Of a DNA stretch of 64,000 nucleotides, positions 35,043 through 47,013 are shown piece by piece. The stretch covers positions 4,109,501-4,173,500 of the forward strand of contig NC_135555.1 of NCBI RefSeq assembly GCF_964340395.1, written 5' to 3'. The notes under the pieces are model-generated. The model was not told the origin of the DNA. It searched no databases and was given only the letters and a program-made list of their open reading frames with translations. Both the position numbers and the translations under genes were made by a program. This DNA comes from Glandiceps talaboti (lineage: Eukaryota; Hemichordata; Enteropneusta; Spengelidae). The stretch's first letter is position 1. Every line of letters begins with the position of its first letter.

Positions 35043-38000
35043 ATGTTTGAGGAGATCAAGTCAGGACAGCATGTGTTGTTGTTATGGGGAGGTTCTTCTC
35101 CTGCAGCTAATCTACAAGACATAGTGAAAGATTTGATTTCAAAGGTTGGAGATGATGGCAAGGTTCAGGTGGAACATGTAGAGAGATTACATTTGTGTAA
35201 GTATAAGCCCAGCTTTGTTCCACATGCAAGGAAACATCACAGTACAGTAACAAATATGCATAAAATTGACCCATCTATGTTGTAAGTTGGAGTGTATTAT
35301 TATGTTTTGAATTTCAAACACAGGGGTATAGGGCTCCTTTCCCAGTGTTGTGAGTTTAATACTTGAGGCCAGGACATGAAAGCATACCCATGGGCTGTAC
35401 TGGAGCTTGGTGTTAGATACATTTGAAATGTGAAAATGGTTACTTGACTCTCAATACTACCTAATACCTACTGCCAGGACCTAGGCTAGTGAGCTATTGT
35501 ATGTGGTCAGAACAACGTCTCATTGTAATTTCCGTAATAATACTATTATTTACTATGTTGTCATTTCTGAAATGATGTAGTTAAGTTGAGATAACACACA
35601 TAATGGTCACTTAAAACACCCCTTTGTCTACATCATAGGTGAGAACTTAAATGTCAGTTGACAAATTTGACTTTTTCCTCAAACTGTTTTTCATATTGGA
35701 GATATTAGAGAGAAGTAGATTAGTACAATTGCCATACTTGAATTATTTAGAATCATGTCATGCTTCTGTAAGGAGAAAACATGTAAGTCTGTTTCGCAAA
35801 TATCTAGTTTGTGTTATTGAAGGCTAACATTTCATTGTCACATCTTTTACCCAACAGCTGAACATAAAGATTCAACGTTTGACGTGACAGTGTCAGGTGT
35901 GTTGCAACCAGTAGTTACCGTCCACAGTGCAGATATACTGGCTGAAATAGCAAGGATATTGAAACAAAATGGTAAACTTATAGTGAGGGAACCAGTCTCA
36001 CAGAATGCAGACAGTAAACTCAGAACAGCAGCTAAACTTATCAGTGCTGTTAAACTTTCAGGGTTTGTTGATGTTTCACAGGTAAGAATTTTATACAATC
36101 GTCAACTTTGGTAGTGAGGTGAATATGAGCATGGTAAAGGATTACATGTAAAGTCCAATACAAGATGATTTTGACAAATGATTGCAGGAACCAAGATATT
36201 TAGTTATGGTTTTGTTATGAAACTTAGTGAGCTAGGCTCAGTCCAACTACAAAATGATAACACTTTTTAAAAGTGGGTCTTGAGGATTGTAGCAATGGAT
36301 TTGTTTGCTTTAGGTCTTGGTTTTCATATATATGCAGATAAAATCTTTATTTCAACATTTTGGCATTAGACAGAAAACCTTCTTCAGGATACTAAAAAAG
36401 AAAATAAAGAAAGGACAAATAATGAGTAAAAAGAAATACAATATCAGATAAAAAGTGACATCTTAACGGTTTGAAAATGTACTTCTCTTCTGCCATATAT
36501 TGATCACTGACTGTAAATGTTCTATTTACCCAAATAATGGATATTGTTATTGAAATCAATGTGAAAACATCAAGTATGTGACATAGTGTGTAACCCTTCT
36601 TGGCTAGTTTGTCTACTGTACAGGGTGAAGGATTGTAACAGACAAGCTTTCCCCCAGAATATACTCTTTATCACAGTGAAACGTGCATTTAAATTGTTAA
36701 GTTTAAGTATACAATATATCAAGAAATTATAGAGTAGAAACCCCACACTATGAAGGCCTTTATAGCAAGCTCATTTGTGCCATTATTTATGATATACTCT
36801 TTAATACTATATCTCATGATCTTACCACAGCCCAATGCAGTGTATCTCAGTGTACATTTTATGATATACTCCCTAACACTATATCTCATGATCTTACCAC
36901 AGCCCAATGCAGTGTATCTCAGTGTACATTTTATGATATACTCCCTAACACTATGTCTCATGATCTTACCACAGCCCAATGCAGTGTATCTCAGTGTACA
37001 TTTTATGATATACTCCCTAACACTATGTCTCATCTTACCACAGCCCAATGCAGTGAATCTCAGTGTACATTTTATGATATACTCCCTAACACTATGTCTC
37101 ATCTTACCACAGCCCAATGCAGTGTATCTCAGTATACATTTTATGATATACTCCCTAACACTATGTCTCATCTTACCACAGCCCAATGCAGTGTATCTCA
37201 GTATACATTTTATGATATACTCCCTAACACTATGTCTCATCTTACCACAGCCCAATGCAGTGTATCTCAGTATACATTTTATGATATACTCCCTAACACT
37301 ATGTCTCATCTTACCACAGCCCAATGCAGTGTATCTCAGTATACATTTTATGATATACTCCCTAACACTATATCTCATGATCTTACCACAGCCCAATGCA
37401 GTGTATCTCAGTGTACATTTTATGATATACTCCCTAACACTATGTCTCATCTTACCACAGCCCAATGCAGTGTATCTCAGTATACATTTTATGATATACT
37501 CCCTAACACTATGTCTCATCTTACCACAGCCCAATGCAGTGTATCTCAGTATACATTTTATGATATACTCCCTAACACTATATCTCATGATCTTACCACA
37601 GCCCAATGCAGTGTATCTCAGTGTACATTTTATGATATACTCCCTAACACTATGTCTCATCTTACCACAGCCCAATGCAGTGTATCTCAGTGTACATTTT
37701 ATGATATACTCCCTAACACTATATCTTATCTTACCACAGCCCAATGCAGTGTATCTCAGTGTACATTTTATGATATACTCCCTAACACTATATCTCATCC
37801 TTACCTCAGCCCAATGCAGTGTATCTCAGTGTACATTTTATGATATACTCCCTAACACTATGTCTCATCTTACCACAGCCCAATGCAGTGAATCTCACAG
37901 ATGATGAAGTTATTGAAATAAAGAGCAATCTTAAGTGTACTGCTGATCTAAGTGTTGTGAAAGTCACATGCAGTAAACCAGCATTTGAAATTGGTTCCAG

Positions 38001-40532
38001 CTCTCAGTTATCTCTCAGTTTTGCAAAGAAAACCAAGACAGAAACAGGTTTGTCTTCAATTTTGTGATGATGTACCTTGCTAATGGAGTAAAATTAATAT
38101 TTTAGTGGTTGTATTGTATTTTTATGTAAACTGTCCTGTTGAGAACAGTCACCAAAGAAGATTCATAACATTAAACCATATATTGGAATATTCTAGAATT
38201 GTCATTTTCTAGCTGAAGAATTTTGCTATAATTAATAATGTATTTGATTTCTGTACTAGACAAAACCAGCAATGCAGCCAAAGTATGGACTTTGTCAGCT
38301 ATGGACATGGCAGATGATGAAGTAGTAAGTTTGAAATTCACTGACATTTCCTTACTATTAATGTGTTTCTTTACCATGACCAAGGATTCTTATTAGGGTG
38401 ACCCTATTTTTTTTCTGTTTCTCATTACCCAGACCAACCCAAATTGTCAGCTCCGACATTTTTATTTTCGCCTGCCTTTAATAATATTTTGCGGAACAGA
38501 GCCCTCTCTGGCAAAAAATAAGCAAGGGTCTGGACTGTCGATGTCATGGCGATGATGACAACACTTGTTCACAAACAGAACATTTCTTTCATGATGGAAG
38601 ATATTCAGGGGTGGGAGTGGTGGAGAACATGCCAATTGTGTAGACAAGCTGGGAAAGAGCTTCTTATGAGGAATCCAATAAAAAGTAAGATAGAGAGGAG
38701 GAAAAGGAGATGCAGTGAAACATGAAGAAGCTAATTTTTAATTTTTTAAATTTTTTCTTAACATTGATTGACCATCCAACAGACCCAAAAACTTCACACC
38801 CAATGTGAAACAATGCTATAAAATTAACACCACTGTATTACAGCAATGAAAACCCATATTTTAATATGAACAGATCTAATTGACAAATTTTATTTAATTA
38901 GGATTTAGTCGATGAAGATGATCTTTTAGATGATGACGATTTCCTCAAACCTGATCCATCATCCCTTAGAGGTAAGAATAAATTGAATGATTTATTTTGT
39001 CCCATGTTGACTTCAAAGACACTCAACGTAATACATGTACTTGAGAAAATTTCAGTGGTACTGTGCACAAACAGACAGACAATTATATGTAAAAAAAAAA
39101 GAAAAAGAATATATATGTTAATAAGTTTTCAAATGGCTACAAACTCATCTTTGTAAATAAAATCATTCTCAATATCATTATAAACTACAGTTTGTATGAC
39201 TACTGGGGTAAGCTATAATGTTTATGGTTTGTTGTGTTTCTGTTTTCATTTTGAATAGCTGAGTGTGGTCCTGGTACCGGAAAGAGAAAAGCCTGCAAAA
39301 ATTGGTAAGACTACATCACTATGAATTTATAGAAATGTTCTGTGTACTCTGGGTATTGTGTCTCCTCCACTATATCTTCTGTTTTTATGCTAAATTAAAA
39401 GGAAATGATACCTTGAGAATTTAGTATGTTTATAAAAACTTGGATAAATTGCACTGGTTTCATTCACTTTCACTTATCAGTACAGAGCTGGTATTGATCT
39501 GAACCTAGGCAGAAGTGACATACTGGCCTTGCTTGACAACTTCTGTTAAATATGTCGGGGGGGGGGGGGGGGGGGTATTTTTTGGTGGCAATAGTGATGG
39601 TGGTGACACCTATAGCATCAGTAGTGAATGATAATGTTTCAGACTTAATCGTTACACATCAGTGACACATAATCAAATATATTTAGTCATTGCTACATCA
39701 TAAATAGAATATTTGTTTTCTCTCATTGTAGTTCATGTGGACTTGCTGAAGAACTTGAAAATGAGAGTAGTTCTCAGAAGAAATCAACACAGAAAACTGC
39801 CAGCTCAGCTTGTGGAAGTGTAAGTTTTTAGAATCCGACAAGTAATCTCAAAGACTGCTAGTACTCAATACAGGAAGCTTTGGTGGAGAGTGGGTTTAGG
39901 ATGGAATTGATTATTAGTGGTTGATTGATAGCAAACATCGTATTATGCTAATTTTGAGTGCCAAATTTGACAATTTCAAAAATAAAGGCAGGGAGGCAAT
40001 ACCATTTGTGATGGTATTTTTGCTATGAGTATAGTTCTCTTGCAGAACTCAGTTTCGTGTTTATCTATGCCTATATTTGAAGGATAAGTCTATTGCATAG
40101 CGAGCAGAACTTGCTTTGATTCTTTCTATGCCAATAATACATTTCCCAGATTTCAAATGTGTCATATTTGCAGGGTATTGTTGCCATGGTTATTGTACCC
40201 TTGTAGCAGAGAGGGAGATTACAATAGAATGTAGAATTCACCATATATCAAAGCCTGTATTTGAAGTGGAAGTCTCATGTACGGCTTGCAGAAATCAGTT
40301 ATATTCCTATTTACTTTAAATATTATCTCCCAGATTTCAAATATGTTAAAGTTTTAGACTGTCTACAAAGAAAAGGTTTGCTATTTTCTCTTACATTTCA
40401 TGCATTTTTCTCTTTTAGTGTTATCTGGGTGATGCTTTCAGATGTGCAAGTTGTCCATATCTTGGAATGCCAGCATTTAAACCAGGAGAGAAGATTTCCC
40501 TCAGTGACAGACAACTAAAAGCTGATGCTTGA
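35043..40532 (+). CDS. CIAPIN1: CIAPIN1 (anamorsin), Fe-S assembly electron carrier
   Basis: Coding exons: 35043-35196, 35858-36081, 37879-38047, 38260-38324, 38902-38971, 39259-39304, 39732-39819, 40419-40532. All junctions are GT-AG and in phase, giving 309 residues (human 312). Residues 1-180 are the methyltransferase-like fold ([32 protein letters not shown]). Then come the linker [13 protein letters not shown] and an acidic [14 protein letters not shown] segment. Two Cys motifs close the protein: C230-x9-C240-x2-C243-x-C245 and C270-x2-C273-x7-C281-x2-C284, then [13 protein letters not shown]. The family carries Fe-S clusters and, with the diflavin reductase NDOR1, feeds electrons to cytosolic Fe-S assembly. 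It was first named as an apoptosis inhibitor. The first Cys motif has nine spacer residues where the human protein has eight. Intron 3 holds a tandem array of copies of the exon 4 acceptor. Confidence 0.93.
36775..37878 (+). repeat. Tandem array of decoy 3' splice sites in CIAPIN1 intron 3
   Basis: Each unit holds CCCTAAC (branch-point-like), CTATGTCTCATCTTACCACAG and then CCCAATGCAGTG, about 20 nt matching the start of the real exon 4. CCCAATGCAG starts at 36831, 36903, 36975, 37044, 37113, 37182, 37251, 37320, 37392, 37461, 37530, 37602, 37671, 37740, 37810 and finally 37879, the true exon. Spacings are 69 or 72 bp, with a single 70. The 72-bp form has an extra GAT. There are no stops in the coding frame of the unit, and the opposite strand is open as well. 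The long open frames on both strands (359, 384 and 296 codons) are by-products. The array clearly arose by amplification of the intron/exon boundary. Confidence 0.95.
39557..39575. repeat. G19 homopolymer in CIAPIN1 intron 7
   Basis: Nineteen G on the transcript strand between coding exons 39259-39304 and 39732-39819. A candidate for strong RNA structure. Confidence 0.9.
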
Positions 40533-42209
40533 TGACCCAACTATGGAAACTTTGCAAACAAATTTGATTAAAAAAAAATTTTGATTGCTGACTCCTACAT
40601 TGTGATGTACTATGTATCATCCCCATTTGTTAATATTCATTTAAACTAGAAATATCATGTGATTTTTTTCTCAGCAATTTCCCATAGGAATTTCTACCAG
40701 AGTCTAAAGTAAACAACAGTACTGATTGAACTTTAAGTTGTCTCATTGCAGCATCAGTCATGTTCTTGCGACAGAACCAATTTCAAATTAGCACCAATCA
40801 CTACTCTCTTTGTTGACGAAATGGTATGAATATTATAACTGTTTATTTGAGTACACATAACAAAACCCTGTGGAGTTGTTAATGGTACAACACATAGAAG
40901 GAAAATAATAACAAAACTAATAAACTATCTAAAAGAAGCATATTCATGAAGTACATGTCAATTCTCCCAGTACGTCCTGCAATAATTTGTGTGCTCACAT
41001 CGATTTACATAAGCTTTGTCCTTTTGTTATTTTTGTTAGTCTATTTTATTAATATTTCTTTGATGGGTCAAGAACATTTATTTGAGATAACAGTTTCTTT
41101 GACTATGACTTATATTTGCGAGTATTTCTTTCCTTGCTACAACACTATTGAATTTGTTTCACTTCAGTGCATATTTGTCATGGCTGTTTCTGTTAACTAA
41201 AGGTAAATACTGAAATAACTGAGAATATAGCCATCACAGTCTGATCATCTGAATAAGTGCACTAGCATTAAATGTTGAAAGACATCTAGATAGGTACAGT
41301 AACATTGAAATTTGGCATTGTAGATCGTGAGTATCAATGTTCTTGAGTTTGATCATGTCTTATGAAATACCTCTCTAAACCTAGATTTGATGAGATCATG
41401 TTATATTTGCATATTAGTGAATTAAATCAAAGGACTGTGTTGCATGTTTTATTTTTGAGTGACATGGAGTTGACAGGTTTATGTAGTATATATACAAATA
41501 GGACAGTCAGTTTTCAGAAATCTGCATAGCAGCTGAAGTTTAATATTCATTATGTATCTGTTGTACTAGACTAAGATATGTCATGTCACTGCCTTCACCA
41601 GCCTGAAAGAGGTTGACTGATGTATGAGGGCGCTCTATCACAGCTTTCCTTACAGACTACTTATGTACATATTGCATTGTATTTGAGTGTTGGAATTAAA
41701 GAATACTATGTCTTTCACTGTGTTACACAGTGTGTGTTATTTATAATGCTATTATTAGTGACAATAATGGATAGCAAAATGCAAGGTAAAGTTATTTGTG
41801 GTAATGTCATGGCAACATGAGTGCCAGTAATGACTGCATCATGTAGTCTTCATTAGAGCCCTTTATTCTTGAAAGTAATCACATACAACACAAGTAAAAT
41901 ACAAACTTTCACCTGAACTAAATACAATACATTATGTTTTGTTTTTGTTTTTGTTTTATAAGGGGGTGGGGGATCATTGATAACCAATAGAAGGTTTATA
42001 GTCTGTCTATCATATATGATAGAGAATGTGGTTCTTCCCAAAAGTTTATTGAAAGTGTTTGTGAAAATTATATATAAGGTTTCCTAAATGAATTTCATTA
42101 GACCCAAAGATGATAACAAAATTTGTTTCCATTGTTGTACAGGGTTTTAGCATTCGACAGAGCTACTCATGATCAGTTCACTGAGCTGAGCGAATAAACA
42201 TTTAGAAGG
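40533..42209 (+). other. CIAPIN1 3' UTR and 3' flank
   Basis: Non-coding after the CIAPIN1 stop. No clear polyadenylation signal stands out; GAATAAAC occurs at about 42192. The open frames at 40946-41200 and 41620-41820 have no recognisable features. Confidence 0.5.
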
Positions 42210-42223
42210 GCGCCACCAAGTGT
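42210..42223 (-). promoter_or_regulatory. CTCF-like motif downstream of CIAPIN1
   Basis: The minus-strand sequence ACACTTGGTGGCGC agrees with the vertebrate core CCASYAGRKGGCRS at 12 of 14 positions by my count. Binding is not shown. Confidence 0.4.
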
Positions 42224-43540
42224 CAAAAACAGCTGTACATGGTCATTCAGTAAAGATACGATCAGAAAGTCTCACGGGGCTCGTATTTTTTTCATAATGG
42301 TGAAATGATGTGGCAACAATATACTTTGATAAATTTTCTCTGTGTTTAATGTAGTTTTCTGTTCAGTTGTGATCAGGAGAGGGTATTGTTATCAGGTTGA
42401 CATGTTAAAATAACACCAGACTCTTAGTTTTGGTCCTTGAATTTCGAAAATTCGGGGCGGGAGGGGGAAAACCCCTCTCTTACCAACCCCATCCTGACAT
42501 CACTGCTCCCTTGTATTTTGATTGATATTTTATCAAGTATTGTTGCTCCCTCAACATGTTAAATACATAGAACCAGAAAGCATGCTTTCAGTCCTTGAAT
42601 TTCAAAAATTACTAGGGGTGGGAGGGGGACCCCCCCCCCCTCTAGCCTGTACCCCACTTGGTCCCTTTTTATTTTCAAATTTTACTAAGTATTATTACTA
42701 ATACTTTGATGTCTTAATATAGCACCGATTCGGGCTGTGATTTTCAAATAAGGCTAACATTTATAAGGACTATAAAACTCATATATTTCAGAGAACATAA
42801 GATTTAATTAAGCGGGCATATGTTTACATAGGATGATAGATTTAAAAAAAATTCATCTGAGCCCGACACAATCTATACTATGGTACTTCCATGCTCAGAT
42901 CTGATATTTCAAAGTTGGTTTTGGCTCTGACCGTCTGACCATCTTTATACTGTAGAGTGCAAGGTTTTGGTCACTTTCATATTTAGGGAATCGATTGGGG
43001 GCGCAAGTCGAAACCCCCTCTAAAGATCTAACCTAGTCAGTCCAGCGCTTCTCGACGACGCGACGACGGCCAAGCGTCTTACTCCATGGATGTATTAGTG
43101 TTTATACGTACATCCATGCTTACTCACATATCCCCCTTTACTTGTATGTGCCCCCATACACCACATTTACTATATTTTGTTGCTGCTAACATTATTTTCC
43201 TGAAATTTGAAAAATTCACAATCATCTATGATATAAATTTTCAATTTCACTTGTGACGAAAACACATTTTATTTTCCCGCGCTCCTACCCGGAAGTGTGT
43301 AGATATAAAAACTACAAACACAAAAGTTAATCATATTCCGGGGGTGAGACAGACATATCAACATTAAACATTGTTGAACCGTTTCTGAAATGAAGCATAG
43401 CCAAAGAATTTGCAAATCAATTGTACATAATGTAGTGACTATATTATTTGATTTTAAATGAATAGAGTTCACCCTATTTTCCAATGTGATTTATTTATCT
43501 CTTTTTATGCCCGTAAATATAAATTTATCATAGGAGCATT
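42224..43540. other. Intergenic, tandemly related G-rich/C-rich patches
   Basis: Two related segments (about 42430-42490 and 42590-42655) share CCTTGAATTTC, AAAATT and a GGGAGGGGG run, the second followed by C11 at 42630-42640. A CpG-rich island-like patch lies at about 43040-43075. No ORF was recognised. Confidence 0.5.
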
Positions 43541-43641
43541 CCCCTCGCACACCATATCCGCCATATTGATTCTCTAGGCTTTTCCATATTTTTCACGTGT
43601 CGCTATTTTTGTTGCGTGGCCTCCACTATTTTTCCATTTTG
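43541..43641 (+). promoter_or_regulatory. Candidate promoter and 5' exon of an unseen gene
   Basis: A YY1-like CCGCCATATTG (43558-43568), an E-box CACGTG (43594-43599) and a strong donor CCATTTTG|GTGAGTATT (exon end 43641) lie in a small CpG-richer island. The pattern matches the CTCF promoter in this window. No coding exon could be attached downstream, so the gene, if real, has a long first intron or lies beyond the window. Confidence 0.35.
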
Positions 43642-46600
43642 GTGAGTATTAGGCTCAGTCGATTTTCGTTTTTTAACATCTGCAATTCACTTTCTTTATT
43701 TTTATGACATTTTGTAGACATTTCAAAGTGTTTCGACCTGTTTAGCAACGTGTCTGTGTGTGATTTTTGCTCAGACCGAAACCTGTTGGCAGTAAACGCT
43801 ACATTCGTACTGCACTGTGTTATACACTGTTAGGCCGTACCGCCGTTCGTTGATCACGTAGCGAAACCTGAAAGTACTATGTCGCAGCTAGCTCAACATG
43901 TTTGGCAACCATCTTCTAAAGTGTTTTTTGTTGTGAATATTTGGTGACTGTTGACATTTTAAAACTAATTACGGAGGTCATGCTTTTTTCTCACCTTTTT
44001 CTTCCATGTACTTTATGTTGTACTCATGTTTCGAATATTGATGCAACGTTTTCGGTGAAGCTCGTTTTGTGTTATAAACTATCAGCAACAGTGCAACTCA
44101 GCTATTTTCCATTTTAAGAGTCTCGTTTTAATTTTAGTGTTGTACTAAACTGTTATACAACCCGTCTGCTTTACGTGTACCGCAGTCAGATTAATCGTAC
44201 ACTTCATCACAAATTTGATATAATCATGTTTTGTCAAGTTATTTGAAATATTTTTGATAATTTTTTGCGAGGTAGTTTAGAATCAGACTCTGTCAAAATT
44301 GTTTCCCGGAACATCAGGTGTTTGTATCGGCGGACGTTTCCTGGAAAAAAAAATGAAAATAGCAATGTAAAAGAAAAAATACGAGAAGAAAACACTTTCT
44401 TCCGGGTTATCATCTATTTATTTACACTTTTGTTGAAAGTAATACAGGGCTTCTAACCAGATCCATTTAATAGGCACCAGTGAGCAGACAAGCTCACAAC
44501 CAAGTTACATCCATGGTGATAACTCCTACTCAGGCATATTATTTCACCATTAAGGTTCAAATGAAATCTCCAATCGACTGACAAGTCATTTTTCATTCAG
44601 CCAACCCGCCTTTAATTTACATGCCTTGTCATGTTCCCTGTGTACACTCTAACATCTTTCTTATCACCAATGCCACATCTAAAATGACTACTCTCAGTAA
44701 TGCAGGCAATAACCGAAAAAGATTGGAAAGTACATTATTGTAACTTTTGATTGTTTCCAGGTCAACACTGCATATTATCTCATTATATTTATGTTATGGA
44801 CATTGCATTTTGCAAAACCAGACAATTTTTTCACCTCATGATACATGCATAGCAGTAGACTAAAAGTCTAATAATAACTAAATGATCATGTTGATGCAAT
44901 GTTTTTGTTAAAATCCAAACTTCAGGAAACAGTATATATTATGCTAGCTTTTAATAATTTTTCTGTCTGAACATGTACATTTTTAATATTATAGGGTTGA
45001 AATTTTCACTTAAGACAAAATAGGAATATCTAAAAAGTGTTAGAGCATGAAAGTAATGATTACTGTTTACCATGTTGGCAAGTACAGCTGTAAGCTGTCA
45101 TGTTTTGGAAAGCATATACGTGCATGAGTCATTGTACACACTGAACTATGTCTTGTGGGAAACATACATTCTGCCTGAATACACAGATAATTCATATCAA
45201 GGGTGAGTACAGTACAAAACAGATGTGTTCCTTTATAGTCAGGCAAATTGAGCTTTGGACCAGTCCAATTATTGCATGGATTAGGTTTTAACTGGATTAA
45301 GGCATACAAAAAATGGATCACAGTTCAACTCAAAATTAAATTTGCTTGCTACTTTTCTGTGAAATCATTGTATTTTGTTTATTAGAAATCCAGACGTCCT
45401 TGGCAAGATGATCAAGTTTGTAACTACATGTGGAGCCAGTACAAAAATCAGTTATATTGTGTATTTTTACATGACGACCTACTTTATCAAAAATATTCAT
45501 CGCAGATGTTCAGATATTGAGGATATTTAATGAAGACCTATAGAGTTTTATTTTCCCTCAGGCCATTTTTTTTATAGAAAGGAAAAGCTGGAAATTGAAA
45601 ATAGCAAAATAGTAGTAGACAATTAAATGCAAACATGATACCGGAAGAAAAATACAAATTGAGATTATACAATTGGAGGCAGTTGAATATTGACTACTTT
45701 GGCCCTGAAATTCTGTAAAATCATTAGATCCATGTCTTTCCTTATTAATGAGCAGGAAGGATATTGATGAGTTTTGATGTGATGACAGACAATCATATAC
45801 CTGAACATTACAGTACCAACTGTTCCACAGGAATGATTCAACAAAGCTAATGATCCATACTTGCATACAATATTTTAAAAAAAGAAGCTAGGTCTCTTCA
45901 TCATGAAATTTGATACATTTTTCATTTGTAAATTTAACAAACCTGTCTAATCATGAAATTGGTTAGTTGGACTGAAAGAAAAATGTTCGGTGATTACAGA
46001 ATGATATTGCTTGACAATGTGTTTTATGTTTAGTATACATATAGTAACTGTATGTAGTTGTGTAAATTACACAGCCATTGGCCAACTTTGGACACTATTT
46101 TGATTGTGTAAATACATACTGCCATAAACCTTATCCAGAATTATATTTATGTTCCTTGAAATGTTTAAAAAATTTCCATATTATAGTATTGACTGGTTTG
46201 AGGATGTGCATTTTCTCTAAAATTTTGACGTCAGCAGCAATTTTGGGAGCACCCAATTTCAAAATTTGGTCATCAAACTGTTTATTCATGTTTCTTATTA
46301 TGCAGTGCAGTACTTCTCATGATTACTAGTAGAATTTACATGTAACATGTTTGAGTAAGTAGACAAACATGGAATTCTTCACTTGAAACAAAAAATAACA
46401 AAATTATTCTGATCTGCCCCATGCTCCTTTTTAGTATCACTATTATAATGCTCACCATTTTGAAGAAAAGTCAGACATATGAAAGAGATAGAGACTTGGC
46501 TTGTTGATAATTACAACTCAGGAAGCAGGCACATTTTATTGTGATTGTGTTCTTCAGAGCTGTTGCTATGGATCATGTTTTGTGTGGACTATAAAGCGCT

Positions 46601-46778
46601 ATACCTTCCACCCACTAAATATTTCTCATTATGTTACCTTGGTTACCATATCTGACTTGAGGGTACTAGTATTGATATTCACATAGCATAGGTTTTAAAT
46701 CCTTCGTGTTACCTTTTCAAAATGGCAGTTTTCTTGTGTGGTCAGTACTTGAATAACTAGCCAGATGGCTTGACATTC
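43642..46778. other. Non-coding, possible first intron
   Basis: AT-rich. Open frames (44265-44456, 45067-45321, 45558-45866, 46078-46329) resemble no family. Nothing further is supported. Confidence 0.5.
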
Positions 46779-46841
46779 CTTTGTGTGTATATATTATACA
46801 TTTATATACAATATATGTAAATGAGGTAATTATGTGTGTGT

Positions 46842-47013
<172 letters not shown>

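Noticed and set aside
36719-37904. Long overlapping ORFs (up to 384 codons) on both strands
   Set aside because: They are translations of the 69/72-bp acceptor-module array, which is open in several frames because the units are multiples of three. Not a repeat protein gene, and not a CRISPR array (no spacers; the unit is an intron/exon boundary).
38390-38700. GC-richer patch in CIAPIN1 intron 5 with a 61-codon minus ORF
   Set aside because: No recognisable protein and no partner exon. Probably an old repeat fragment, but no second copy was seen in the window.
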